From NCBI GenBank assembly GCA_022457065.1, contig JAJGBQ010000001.1, positions 7,502,001 to 7,566,000 on the forward strand: 64,000 nucleotides of DNA, written 5' to 3'. Position numbers and translations under genes: made by a program. The notes under the pieces were generated by a model. The model worked only from the letters and a program-made list of their open reading frames with translations. It made no database searches and was not told the origin of the DNA. Of this stretch, positions 47,856 through 59,816 are shown piece by piece. The number at the start of each line of letters is the position of its first letter. The stretch's first letter is position 1. Source of the DNA: Curvularia sp. ZM96 (Eukaryota; Ascomycota; Dothideomycetes; Pleosporales; Pleosporaceae).

Positions 47856-50202
47856 CTATTGCTTGTACATCATGGGGTCGACAGGGTAGTTCTGAATGGA
47901 GAACCTGGGATCGTATCCTGTCGCATTGACGCCCATCTGGTGGTTTTGCATGTGGCTATGCGAAGTGGGAATCTGCATGTTACTGTGTCCGACAATTTGC
48001 GACCGTGACTGTGACATAGGCGCTTCGTATGGACCAGGTGTCGTCGAGGTGCTTCTGTTGGCATTGCTCGAGGAATGTGACGTACTGTGCGAAGAGTCGT
48101 AAAGCGACAGATCGCCGACGTGGGTGGTGGGGGGTGGGATCATGGATTGCTGAGTCGTGTTGAAGGGGAGTTGGGCACCGGTTTGGGCGGCCAACCGTCG
48201 AATAAGATCGTTGGAATGGTACGAGGGTGACGACGAGGCGGGACTCGCCGAGAAATCTTCGGTGACATTGGAGGGAAGCGTCCCCGAACCAGTAGCATTA
48301 AGGCCGAGCGTCGATGCGGGAACCGTCTGGGGGAGGTTTAGGGATCGGGGAAGCGGTAAATTGGGCAGGACTTCTGAGAGTTTGGCCAGTAGGAGAGGAA
48401 GGTATCGAGACTGTCCGCCGCGAAGTGTTGAGATGAGGGTTAGGAATCGCGATACGTAGTCGCGAGGGCCTAGAGCAAATGCATCTGGTGAGAAAGTTGT
48501 GCAAGCAACCACATCCGTCAGACAACAGGCTATGTCGAATAATTTCTCGATCTGCAATACTGTTAGCTAATGGCTGCGCTGACAGATAAGGTAAAACGCT
48601 GCCAGGGTGGGATGTGCAGGGACGACAAGGGGAGGGGGCTAAGCTAGTCAGGGCGTGGACGTCAGAGATAGACGTTGGCTAGCGTGGGTCTAGTAAGATC
48701 GTAATATGACAGGGATCTCAGCACGAGACGGAGGGGCTGGAGCGGGGATGAACTCCAATGTTACGACAGGTACATGCGTATGCAAAGGAACCGAGTATAC
48801 TCACCAAGCCTACGCCGTGTAGTTCCATGGATTGCTGTGAGAATTGGTGGGAAATCGTGAGGAGGTCGCGAGCAATCTCGATCGGGTATTTGAATGTGAG
48901 CGGGATGTCGTTCGCGACACTGCTGACGAGCCCTTGGCAGACGCTGAGCTGCCAGGTCTGTGACCTCAGCCATTGCTGAGTGATACGAATTTGCACTTCT
49001 TGTGCTTCGCTGCATTCAAAATATGCCGGCACGGCTTCGGAGAGCTGGGTCTGCACCTGGGTTATCCAGGCAGCGCTCACATGTGTGTTGTGCACCCGAT
49101 TCCAGAGGTTGATGTACGTATCGTCAATGATCTTGAACATGTTGATCATGAGTTCCAATCCAACGGCAATTGGTCGGTCGGAGGGTACTTCTTCCAATGT
49201 TGGAGGGTGGATGGTGGGGTGTAATGTGATGGGCCGGTGCTTGTGTAGAGCGTATGTCCTGCGAAGTCGTTAGAACATGGGCCATGCAAAGTCTAGCGCG
49301 TACAAACGCCTGTGTATTGACATACCGCTCAGCAATGAACAAAAGCCAGTATAGGACGCGCTTTCGTGATACGTCCAAAGGATCGTGCTTGTAGGTTTCC
49401 TCGTCATGCATGCCCAACAGTTGCGCGTGTGTTGTAGCCTCCCGGAGGTACGTCCATGCTGTGTTCTCCCGTGCCAGTCCAAAGTAGCACCCACTGTAAA
49501 ACCATGAGGTTAGTACACTTGTGTGGGTGGGATTCTCGCGGTGGTCGTAGCTCTGTCGCACGCGCACCGACTCTTCCAAAAGTATGTGGCCAACACCGAC
49601 GTTTGACATGTGAGCCATCTCGGGGCGAGGTAACACGCTGACTGGAGGTTTGTGGTTGGCCTGAATCATGACGTATGCGCAGAGGGCAACGATCATGCAG
49701 TATGATTCTGTTGAGCGGTCCATGCCAACTGCTGCTTCCTGCGCTCTTTGGCGGTGCAGAACCGGCTCTGTGGGGTAGACATGACTGAAGAAGTATTCTA
49801 TGCAGCTCTCGACGAGAGCGGGGGGTAATAGGCCCTGGGTGCGAGCAAATGTCCCTGGGAGCGAGCGTCCGTCGAAGCCGAGATCCGTTGGGAATCCAGC
49901 AGCAAGCTGGGCGTTACGCTGGGTTTCGCGGAGTTCAGAGAGGACTTTGGCGCGACTGCCCTTGGGGCCTTTCTTCTGTGGGATCGCATTGTATGTGCAT
50001 GCCAGACCAGCCGAAACACAATTCTTGCAAGGAGCGGTGCCTTCACCGATGCACTTGACCTTTCTTCGGTGGCAGCTACAAAATCGAAAGTGTGAGTGGT
50101 GATACCGTCAAGAGAGAGAGTATGGGTGTATGAGTGCGTCGACGGTACGTACCTATCGCAGGCTCGCTTGACCGGAGCAGTCGAGGTAGGATTGGAAGCC
50201 AT
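47856..50202 (-). CDS. Zn2Cys6 fungal transcription factor
   Basis: Minus strand, exons 50202-50153, 50075-49326, 49258-48805 and 48551-47856, 649 residues. Introns are 77, 67 and 253 nt; the first splits the zinc cluster, a common position. The binuclear cluster has Cys15, 18, 25, 33, 36 and 43 (CDSCHRRKVKC and APCKNCVSAGLAC), followed by the basic linker YNAIPQKKGPKGSRAKVL. The fungal-specific regulatory domain starts near IEYFFSHVYPTEPVLHRQ and contains WTYLREATTHAQLLGMHDEE and RKRVLYWLLFIAERY. The last 130 residues are Ser/Asn/Gln-rich and probably activating. The third intron, three times longer than the others, has GTGAGT, GCTAAC and CAG ends; if retained it adds 32 codons and truncates the protein. 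The target pathway cannot be told from sequence. Confidence 0.92.
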
Positions 50203-53200
50203 GAGGGAGTGACAAGCTAGTGTGGGAACGTCTCGTCATCTACTTGATGAGGAATGCAGTCGCCGAGCGGATCCGCTGGTTCCTTTTAGTACAACAGACA
50301 TGTTGCGCCTACATTCGGGGAGATACCGTAGAAGGTTCCTTGTGTCATTGTGCTTGAATGAACGCTCATTCGCACCTGGTTAACCTGGACGATTGAAAAG
50401 CCCAAGCGTCGAAAGTGCATATTAGACTTAACTAGTTAGCATCACTGGACCAGCCGGGATGGGGCTGGAGGCTTGCGAGTCCAATGACCTAGCATGGAGA
50501 AGCCGCCTGAGTCCCTGGTGCCACGGACTGGGGAAAGAGTCTGCAGGGCAGCGCGTCGGAAGCCGGTCTAACGCTTACCACACGGCCGTAGGCCATGGGG
50601 CTTAGGCGGTCTGCTGGCTGGACCTTGCTTGGAGAAACATCCCAGGCTGACCGCTGTGCATGCGGCAGCGATGGCACGGTCGGTTCCTGCCAGCGACGGG
50701 AGCTTCATGTTAGTGTGATTTTAGGGCGACCTGTAACTGGCCGAGGTTGCCCCGCCGGGCAAGTAACCCGTAATGGATGGCCCTGGGTTGTTGCGATATT
50801 TTTCCCGAACATCGAGAGGATCATGTCCAGGTATCAAAAAGGTGCTATGCCCCCTCGGCCTGTGTTCAGTGCAGCCTGGTACCTGAACGAAAAGAACAAT
50901 AAACAGCTGACTTCTCCCACGGGAAGCGAATGTCACAGTCTCATTTCGCGGTTGGGCGTTAGACGCTGCGCAAGTGCCTAACGAGAAACATAGGCTGAAG
51001 TTAGAACTGACCACCATGGTCCCTGACTGATGAAGCGGCGCTGCTTGGGCAGCGTCCGTAGAATGGGAGACACACGGGACGATGGCGCCGACAACGCTTG
51101 CTCATTGTCGAGTACTCTGTGTGGCGACATGGGTCGATAGTTGCCGCAGCTGTCGTCATGCAACCCAACAATTCGACTGAGCTCAAAGCACCTGACATAG
51201 AGAGAGGTGGAACTCGGAAGTAGCCATGATTCGAATAACGTGTATCAGATGAAGAGTCTTCAGCGAGGCGCAGCTGTCGACTTGTCTTGTTGGTAGAAGC
51301 TTGGGAACGATCCTTGATGGGCGGTAGCGAGCGGGACGGGAGCCTCCAAGAGTCGCTGCATCTGTTTCTAGTCGTCGTCGAGCATTGCATCTGTCTGTAC
51401 GGAACAGCAAACCCAAAGAGGTCGGTCACGCCGCTGCAGCGACGTCCTCATAACTTATATCCTCTTCCCTAAAGGGCCTTTTGCGGACTCCACCATCCGA
51501 TCGAGACATTCAAGCTTCCGAGATGCTGCCGGCAGCGATCAAAATTGGTACAGGACTGTCACAACCGCGAATGAGAGACGCTGGACCCGCCTCCATCAGT
51601 AGTGCTGTCACTGTCCGGTTACGTTTACGCTAGACGCCACGGCGAATAGAATAGGCAAAAAATTCGACAAAGCAAAAAAAGCTCGTGTTGTGTACAGACG
51701 ATGGTGTTGAGGCTTTGTAGATCCGGGGAACTGACGATATGTACTTTGCTCGCTCCTGCTCGCTAGCGGCAACGCCCGTGGTACCTAGGATTCGTGATGC
51801 TTGGCATGGTTGGTCCGCGGAACCCAACGTCACTTGTTTCCTACTTCATATCGAACCTTTGACCTTGTTGCTCGACCCCAAGGGGTATATCCATGGGCTC
51901 GCTTTGGGCGACCAAATGCAGCATACACAAATTCCTCCGACTTCATGCAACAGCTATCGTCCCGCATGGCCACAGCTTGCTAAAACAACGTCTCGAAAAT
52001 GCCGTTGATCGCCTCAAATAGACGGCTGATGGGCTGTACATGGAAGGACATGCATCGTCTCGGCCGCATTACATGGCTTCTTTGTCTTCTATCTCGGTAT
52101 CATTCTGAGCTCAGATATTGTACCCCTTTCATGGGGCCCGTCTAGACCAGTTACAATACTTTGACTGATCTCTGTAGGGTTCATGACACAGAATGTCTCA
52201 AGTATATCAATTTCAATTGTGCGTACCACCAGCAGTGATCAAAGTCCCCTTACCGGTATATGCTTCAGAGCCTTCAGGAAGTGAGCCATTCAGATCAACA
52301 GACACAAATATTCCTGTCAGGGGTAGCCTGGATCTACAAAACCCAACGTGGAAACAGACTCGCACTGGCACGCGTAACAGACTGGCAAGTGTAGCAAGAT
52401 AAACTGCCTAGAGCAGGTTTGCACAAGACGCTACTTAAGATGTGTTAAGCTTTTCGTCCGCCACGCAACCTTTCGGTCCACCCGCCGAAGGCTGTGATGA
52501 AGGGAAACGCTATTGCGCCCGACGAACTCAATTTCCTTAACGGCCTTTCACATGAAAACAGCAGCTCTTTTGTTTATCCTGGTATATGTCATAATAATGG
52601 GATGATACCCCTGCACAAGTACCTCTCATTCTTCACCGCTCAAAAGTCACCGGGACTATTCCCTTATCTCCGGTACGACTATGCTATGATTCTGGTTGCT
52701 TGTTGTACAGTATGGTAACATCCCACCATGTCATTCGTAGACGATTTACAAACTAGAATAACTCATACAATGTTGTACGAGCAAACGATCCTGAAAAGAT
52801 GTAGTGGAAAATATAACAGAAAATATGACATCTAAATCCACAATAGCGCCCCTAGCTGATTACGACACCATGCAGAATGCGGTAGACCAAGTGTCAAAAT
52901 ATGTGTACATTTTCTTCTTACTTATGTTCAAACAGGGCAAGTGTTTGCTATTTTCAACCTATTCAATTCGACACTATACGTAGTCTCCAACTCGTTCCTA
53001 GAAAGGCATCCAAGAAGATTCTCTACAAACACCCTCTCAAAACTAACAGAAGCAGGATCTATACAAACCACAATACAATGCGGCAACACAAAGTAGCGAA
53101 AGAGACAACGAAAAAGCCACCCAATTTCATCAAATCAAAACTCATCTACAAAAAGCCAGCGCCTCAAGACAAAAGGCTTTCAACTATCTTACCAACAAGA

Positions 53201-53801
53201 TAGCGAGACATCAACAAGGCACTCAAGAAGTAGCCCTCCAATTTCAAATAATACTAGGTAAAAAAGAGAGTATGAGTTACAGTCAAGTCAAAACGGGACA
53301 GACAATGTAACCAAGCATTTGTTGGCAGATGTAACTAGCCTCTTCATTCCCTATCAAAAAGCACATCACGTAAACTGACAAAACTTATGTATCTAACTTC
53401 GACAGCCCCGAAGCCTATATCTGTCTATTCCTTTTCAAAACAAGCAACATGATTCTCACACAACTACCTCTAATGCGTTCAAAACCTCTTTTCTTCCGGT
53501 ACGTCACTTCCCTCACAGCTCAGCACACAAAGAACCGTACACATGGATATCGTCGCAGCGCAAAAACCAATGGTATTTTGTACACTTAAAAAAAAGCATT
53601 TCCTAATCTCAATCTATGGATACTTGCGCGCAATTGGCGCCAGTTGGAAACAACGCTGGAAAATCATGGTACTATGCACATAAAACGACAAAACTCTTTA
53701 CTCACTCACATACTTACATACATTCATGACGCCGGGGAAAAAATGCAGGTTTGCATACCACATGCTTCCATCCCTTTCATCTCATGTCATAGCGGTCAAA
53801 A
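50203..53801. other. 3.6-kb spacer without recognisable gene
   Basis: The upstream region of the transcription factor and 3' flank of the b561 gene. The first half has ordinary composition; from about 52400 it becomes A/T-richer. All open frames are under about 150 codons and without domain features. No tRNA-like or transposon-like structure was found by eye. Confidence 0.5.
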
Positions 53802-56245
53802 CTAAGAAAACTCAACACGGCTTCCGCCTAGCCTTGCCTGCTTGGCTTGAGCTCTTTCGGCCCTCCGCCTACGCCTGTTGGAGTCGTAGTTGCTGAGGTC
53901 CGTCTCTGTGCCGTGGACCTGGGTCCCTGGAGGACTGCTTAGGACAGTGTCATTTGGGATCGGGGGAGGCGAGAGATTGCTGGGCCCAGCACCTTGGTCG
54001 TGACCAGGAGGCGGTGGAATCGTAGGCTCGGGCATGCGCAAAGTTCCTGAGTTGGGCAGAGGGGGTGGAGGAGGTATGCCAACTTGCTGCGCCATCTCTT
54101 GCGCCTGCGCCTGCTCCATAGCTTCTGTCCTACGCCAGCGATCACCCCCAATACCGCTCAGTGAACTGACGCTTCCAGCGCGGTTCTTACGCTGGCGATC
54201 TCTCTTTCTTGCTTCCCGCTCTGCTGCTGCCTCCTCTTCGTTGAGTCGTCGCAAAGTGACATGTCGCCCATCGTTGTGCATCTTGACTTTGACGGACACA
54301 GGGGGAGACGCTACGTCATCTCTGCTACCTCGGCGTCGATGGTTGTTTCTGGAAGGCGAGCCCGAGGTAACCGTACCTCCAGCTGCGCCATCCGCGGTGC
54401 GACGACGTTGATGATGGCGGCCTCCAGGAGAGTCGTAAGCTTCTGATCCCGAGTCTGATAAGACACTATAAACGCCAGCGCGAGGGGGTCGATTGGGGTT
54501 TACTGAGGGTGTGACAGTGGATTCCATAGGTGGGCGCGCTACAGAGGGTGTAATGCCGGTCATGTCGCTGTCCGAAAGTATAGTCGATGGAGGTCTACCG
54601 CCTCTGCGCGGAGGAGCCCCGTCACCAGTGTACTTTTTACGGCGTTGGCTGTTCATACGAGCGATGCGTTCCTCTTCCATATCTTGCTCTCTCATTTCCT
54701 CCACATGCTCGTCTTCCCTCTTCCTGCTGCGCTTGCTCAAAGAGTGCTTGAGAAAGCCAAACACGCCAAGGGCGGCGACACCCTCCTTTAGCCCGTATGA
54801 ACGATCCTTGGGCCTCATGTCGGTCTCATCGCTGAAGCTTGTCCGGCTGTCGAAAGAGTCTATGGATGTCACACTTCTCGTTGGGCGATGGTTTGATCGT
54901 AGGTTACTCCCAGTCATTGCCGACACTTGCGTATCTCGCTCCTCAACGCGGCGCCAGTCGTCTCGACGATGTGCTGGAGATGCAGGAGCGCGCCCTTCTT
55001 CTAGCCTGGAGATATCGGTCTGAGTGACTTCGGAAGGACCCAATGGGCGGCTGTAACTAAAATCGCTTCCTGTTTCGGTCGGAGGGTGCTTTGGTTTACG
55101 AGCAAACAGCTTTTTGACGGCAAAAATGCCTCCAACAGCAGCTCCAGCGCCCAACATCCGATCCTTCCAAGTGCTTCCCTTTTTGCGGTCACCGCCATAC
55201 TTCTCGTCGCTCAAGTAAGACTCGGTGAAATCAGACGCGGTAACACGAGAGCGGGAGTCTCTTCGAGAGCGGGAGTCGGGTCGGGAGCTAAGGACGGTTC
55301 CGCCATGTCGGCTGCGAGTCCGGCTGCGAGATCTTCTTGAACCCAGTGCAGCTAGGCCTGCTCCAGCGGCGCCGGCAGCAGCAAGCTTTCCCACTCCTGG
55401 GCCCCTGCTTCGGCGACTGCGTCTGGTGCTGTACGAGCGATCGGTTATATAAGTGCTACGATCGTCGAAGTCCAGTTCTGGTTGGCTCCTGTACGAGAGG
55501 ACGAAGTAGAGTATCACGAGGATGAAGGTCCAAACAGCGAAGAGGATGAACAGAACCAAGGGTGAACCGTACAATGTGAGACCAAGTGGAATCTGCGCAA
55601 TTCCAAGCAGCGCAATGGCTCGTCCTAGCCATTGATGTATCTGCGGGCGTTAGCAACAGTCGTACTTCTGAAAATGCTGTGCATACCATGAGTGTCAGAG
55701 GAATCTTGTATCTTTCCTTGCCTTTTTCGAGCCTATGGATGACTGAACCACCGAAGGCTTGCACGAGCACGAGGGTGTATAGAGCTACACCAATGCCATG
55801 ATGCGGGTTAGTCAGAGATCTCTCAAGACCCACGGCTTGGAAGGCGCAGACAATGGCAGCAGTCGAGAGAAGGACTGCCGAAACTTGCAGCCAGATGTGG
55901 AATCGCAATGCAGTGCGGGGGTTCCGGTGGTAGAAACTGGCCATAAAGATCGCCGCTGGGATGACGAACAAGAAGGTAGCGACTGCTAGTACGCCGTGAG
56001 CGGTAATGAGAGCCTTGTAACCGGCCATGTTACGAAAGCGATTACCCATGCCTAAGAGATCAGTTTTGGTTGACACATCAGATGGTGTATTTCTCCATAC
56101 CATTCAAGCGCATGGTCTCGTAGTTCAGACCCTGCAGATTGGGCAGCAGAAACGTGTTGCGCTGCGAATCCCATGTTCCGTCACCGACATTCATGGTGCC
56201 TGACGAATAGGCACTCGTCCCCGGGTCTGAGATACCGTTCGACAT
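53802..56245 (-). CDS. Cytochrome b561-core membrane protein with very long charged tail
   Basis: Minus strand, exons 56245-56101, 56051-55687 and 55640-53802, 782 residues. Introns are 49 nt (GTATGG, CTTAG) and 46 nt (GTATGC, GCTAAC, CAG). After about 55 soluble residues come helices carrying four His at helix-appropriate spacing: His67 (ALITAHGVLAVATF), His100 (LRFHIWLQ), His132 or 133 (NPHHGIGVALYTL) and His172 (IHQWLGRA). These are the pattern of two b haems in eukaryotic cytochrome b561. A fifth helix (LVLFILFAVWTFILVILYFV, about 198-217) follows. The remaining 560 residues are disordered and rich in Arg, Ser, Asp and Pro, with two short Gly/Ala stretches (GKLAAAGAAGAGLAALG; AGAAVGGIFAVKKLF). 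The core should carry electrons across a membrane; no DOMON domain is seen. The tail's role is unknown. Confidence 0.9.
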
Positions 56246-57074
56246 GATGCTGGTGGGTTCGGGCTGGATTAGAAGGCGCAATACTCAGAGGCGTGTCGTG
56301 ACGAGGAATGCGAAAGCCGTCGAATCTGGACGGCTCCAACGTCAAAAAAAGATCAGGTCGTCGCTCAACAATGCAGGCATGCAGCAATGAACAGGAAGCA
56401 AATTCTCGTGACGTCGTTACAGGCGTAAGGGGCGCGGAGGAAAGCTTCGCGCGGTCAAAATGCGGAGGCTGGTCGATGCCTGAGGAGGTGAGTTCTGAGC
56501 GTGTCCGGGTGGACAGCTCGCCGTGGTGGGAGAGACGTCAGCTCGTGTCGCTGTGCTGTCCCACGTCGAGTGCGCGAAAGGGTCTCCGGAGATGGGGTTC
56601 ACAAAGTCTCCTGGGTGCAGGTGTCCTGGGACATGGGAAGCGGTAGCCAGCTCAACGAGGCCGGCGGACCTAGCCGCAGCTATGTTTATGAGATTTTTTG
56701 GCCAGGCAACGTAATCGATAGGTCCAGGCGGTGAAGTGAGTGGCTGGGTGGATCTGCTAGCCAATCAGCGCGCGCCAAACACCTGCCCCAGCCGCCCAAT
56801 TATACTATTTGCGGCTAACCCGCAGTTCCCGACGCCCATTAGTCCTCTGCCCATCCTTGGGCGGCGATGCGCTGGCAGTGAGGCGAACCACTATCATGAT
56901 GTAGTTGGCCTGCAGGGGCACGACAACCGTTCGCAAGCTGCGTTGTTAGCAGCAGCAGCTCAGCTCGTGCAAATTCGTCATTCAAAAAACAGTGGTATCT
57001 CGAGTCCTCCGTGGTGCCCACACTCCCAAAACGCCGGTGTAGTTGTCCCAATCACGCTTAGGTATCCAACTTCG
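56246..57074. other. Intergenic, b561 promoter and Sos7-like 3' flank
   Basis: About 830 bp between two minus-strand genes. No recognisable gene, TATA box or repeat. Confidence 0.55.
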
Positions 57075-57986
57075 TCACTCCACCTCCAGCATTTCCCTTA
57101 GCGCCTTTTCAGACACGCGAAGCCATCGGCCTCTCTCCTCCAGTTCGTCTCCAATACCCCCGCCTTCTTCCTTCCTTCTCTGTGCTTCTTTGGCCGCCGC
57201 AACAGTCCCCTGCCTCTGCGTCTCCAGCGGCCTCAATTCGCGCTCCAGCTTCTCCAAATCTCTGCCTCGGTTCGGAATAGCAGCATGGAGGCTAGCAATC
57301 TGCGCGTTGAGGGCTACGAGCTCCGCCTCCCGTTCACTTAGTACTCGTTGAGTCTCAGGAAGTGGAAGAGAAAGCTCAGGATTCGTCGACACTGGTGTTT
57401 GTTCGTGCTTCAACCGTTCAATGCTTTCCTCCAGGCCTGCAATTTCGGTCGGAAGCGATTCCAGCTGCTGCGTGCGTAGTTGTACCCCCTCATAACGTGT
57501 TGCGAGGTCTTTGCCTTTCTCCTCCAACTGTTTCAAGATCTCAGCAACTTCCAACTTGCGCTCCTTGAGCCTTGCTTTCAGCTCTAGGATTTCCTTTTCT
57601 TTCTCGTCGTTCTCGTGAGCGTCAACAAGGCGGGGCGGGTTCTCGGTGATGCTGCGCAAGAACTTTTCTTTGGTGACTTGTTCGACGTAGCTGAAGCGGA
57701 GTTTGCTGAACAGTTCCTGGGGTTGCGATTAGACCTGGGCCTAGATATACTTGTGGGTACCGCATACTTTATAGTGTAGTAAGTCCGCCTCAAGCGCTGC
57801 TGGGTGTGTATCGCTGTTCTGCTCGCTATCCTCAGATGCTGCGGAATTGCGCTTTTTCCCCGTTTGAGGGAGATCTTTCGGCGCCAATGTCTCGGCGATA
57901 GCTAAAAGCTTCAATGATTGCGACTGCTGGAGCTGTTCCAGCGCAGATTCTGGCGTCGGTGCCGAGAATTTCCTTTTAGGACCCAT
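57075..57986 (-). CDS. sos7: Sos7-like kinetochore coiled-coil protein
   Basis: Minus strand, exons 57986-57768 and 57716-57075, 286 residues; the 51-nt intron has GTATGC and CCCCAG ends and joins K|ELFSKL in phase zero. Residues 1-70 are polar with a basic start (MGPKRKF). The segment ELFSKLRFSYVEQVTKEKFLR, just after the splice, looks like the conserved start of the Sos7 coiled-coil domain. From there to residue 270 the chain is almost continuous heptad-like coiled coil (EILELKARLKERKLEVAEIL and similar), with a break near 170-185. In fission yeast Sos7 belongs to the Mis12-associated kinetochore complex. The name rests on my memory of the motif; a generic coiled-coil protein is the alternative. 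Confidence 0.72.
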
Positions 57987-58227
57987 GTTGTCTACTGCCT
58001 GCTGTGTGTGGTAATGTTTAAAGAGTTCAAATGTTTGTTTTGGTGACAGTCGCGCCAGCACCAAGGGCAGACTTCCCCGCGGCGGTTACCGCATGGAGCC
58101 TAGGTCGACCCGACACGCGGAAAGCGGTGGAACGGTTGCGCGTGTAGTATTCCTATCTCCCAGCTGTTCAGGCCCTTGGTCTTTAATAACCCTCGCTTCC
58201 TGTTATTCGCATGCGACACTGCCAGTC
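57987..58227. promoter_or_regulatory. Compact bidirectional promoter
   Basis: Only 241 bp separate the start codons of the Sos7-like gene (minus) and the RS-rich gene (plus). Both leaders and any control sites must lie inside this span. No TATA box is evident. Confidence 0.5.
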
Positions 58228-59547
58228 ATGGCGAAAAATTTCGATGACGACGAATACGTGGCGGAGTTGTTGAAGCAAGACGCAAAAAACGCGACAAAGA
58301 AATATGAGCTTGTCGGCATCGATGCCTTCAACCCGAGGAGGTGCGTTTCAAGCCTGAGTACCAGCCATACCACTGTATAAGTGTTAAATGTACATTGGCA
58401 CTCTGCGTCTAGTTGAGCTTTGCTAACAGGTGGTAGAGCAAATGCTGGCGCCCCGAAACTAAACAAGAACTTCTTGAGAAACATTATTCGCCAAACCGAC
58501 CGTCACAATGCGGCGCTGCTTGCGAAGGAGGCGGAGTCTCGCGCGCGGCTGAAGACGATGGATCGAGAACGCAACAGGGGAAGGGCCCGGAGTGAGGAAG
58601 AGCAGGAAAGAAGGGCTCCAGGGAGACTGACTCCAGTCTCTGGAGACGATGACTTGCCGAAAGCACGCTCAAACAGACGACGTGACTACAGCGAAGATGA
58701 AGACAAGCATAAGAGACGACGGAGAAGAAGCAAGCAGCGAGAAGCGTCTAAGAGCGCCACGTCCCACCGGCACCGAGAGAGAAGCCGAGATAGGAAGCGT
58801 CACAAGAGGAGATACGAAAGCGAGGAGGAGGATCGTTCTCGACGGAAGCGCAGAAGATCAAGATCGTACGAACGGACCCGTCGACACAAAGGGAGTGATA
58901 CCGAAGATGACCGGAGGCCGCGAAGAAAAGACCGCGACGACCGTAGACATAAGAGACGCAGATCACATTCCACAACCTCGCCATCACGATCAGCATCTCC
59001 GCGCTCTGATAAAGATGAACGGCGGCACAAGCATAGAGGACGCTCATTCAAAGACATGTCGAAAAGTCCCGAACGCAAATCCAACCGGAAACACCGTCCA
59101 AGCCTCGAACGACGAGCCGCTTCTCCGGCCAACGATTCCGACCCACTCGAAGCCATCGTCGGTCCACTCCCGCCGCCCCCGGAACCCACAGTCCGCTCCA
59201 AAGGCCGAGGAGCCTTCAAGTCAAATTCCATGGGCATTGAATCGCGTTTCTCATCGACCTACGACCCTACCATCGACGTCTGCGTAGGCTCCGACAACGA
59301 AGATGACTGGGGCGATGCCCTCGAGGCACTGCGTGACCGCTCGCGCTGGAAGCAACAGGGCGCCGGCCGTCTCCGTGCCGCGGGGTTTACGGATGAGCAA
59401 GTGAAGAAGTGGGAGCGGGGAGAGGAGCAGACCGAGGAGGATGTGGTGTGGAAGGGTAAAGGGGAGGCAAGGGAGTGGGATCGAGGAAAAGTTGTGGATG
59501 AGGATGGAGATGTTGGGCTGGAGACGGACTTTGGACGGTTGAAGTAA
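58228..59547 (+). CDS. RS-rich putative pre-mRNA-splicing factor (38B-like)
   Basis: Exons 58228-58340 and 58437-59547, 407 residues; the 96-nt intron has GTGCGT, GCTAAC and a GGTAG acceptor (the nearer CAG would give a stop). The N-terminal 85 residues are conserved-looking: FDDDEYVAELLKQDAKNATK, then, across the splice, APKLNKNFLRNIIRQTDRHN and LLAKEAESRARL. A long stretch of about 190 residues of Arg/Ser/Asp/Lys repeats follows, typical of spliceosome-associated nuclear proteins. The C-terminal 130 residues are again ordered, with DDWGDALEALRDRSRWKQQG, RLRAAGFTDEQVKKWERGE and DFGRLK at the end. Fungal annotation usually labels this family pre-mRNA-splicing factor 38B. Direct evidence for splicing is lacking here. 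Confidence 0.75.
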
Positions 59548-59816
59548 TGATTCATCATGGTGACTGTGTTGTACTAGGCAGGGGAGCATCCCTCCGTATA
59601 TACATTTGCCTGAAGCTACAACTGGGATTTATGGGTTCTAGGATTATGGGTAAATTTATCCACTAACACTCCATACAAACTTGAATTAGCACCTTGAAGC
59701 GTGCATACTCATCGTTCGGCACCCCTCAACATGCATGATCCATAACTTAGCCCGTCTTAATATCCTACGGGAGGTCGCAACGGACGTTAAATTAATTCAA
59801 TTTAATTCAATCCAAT

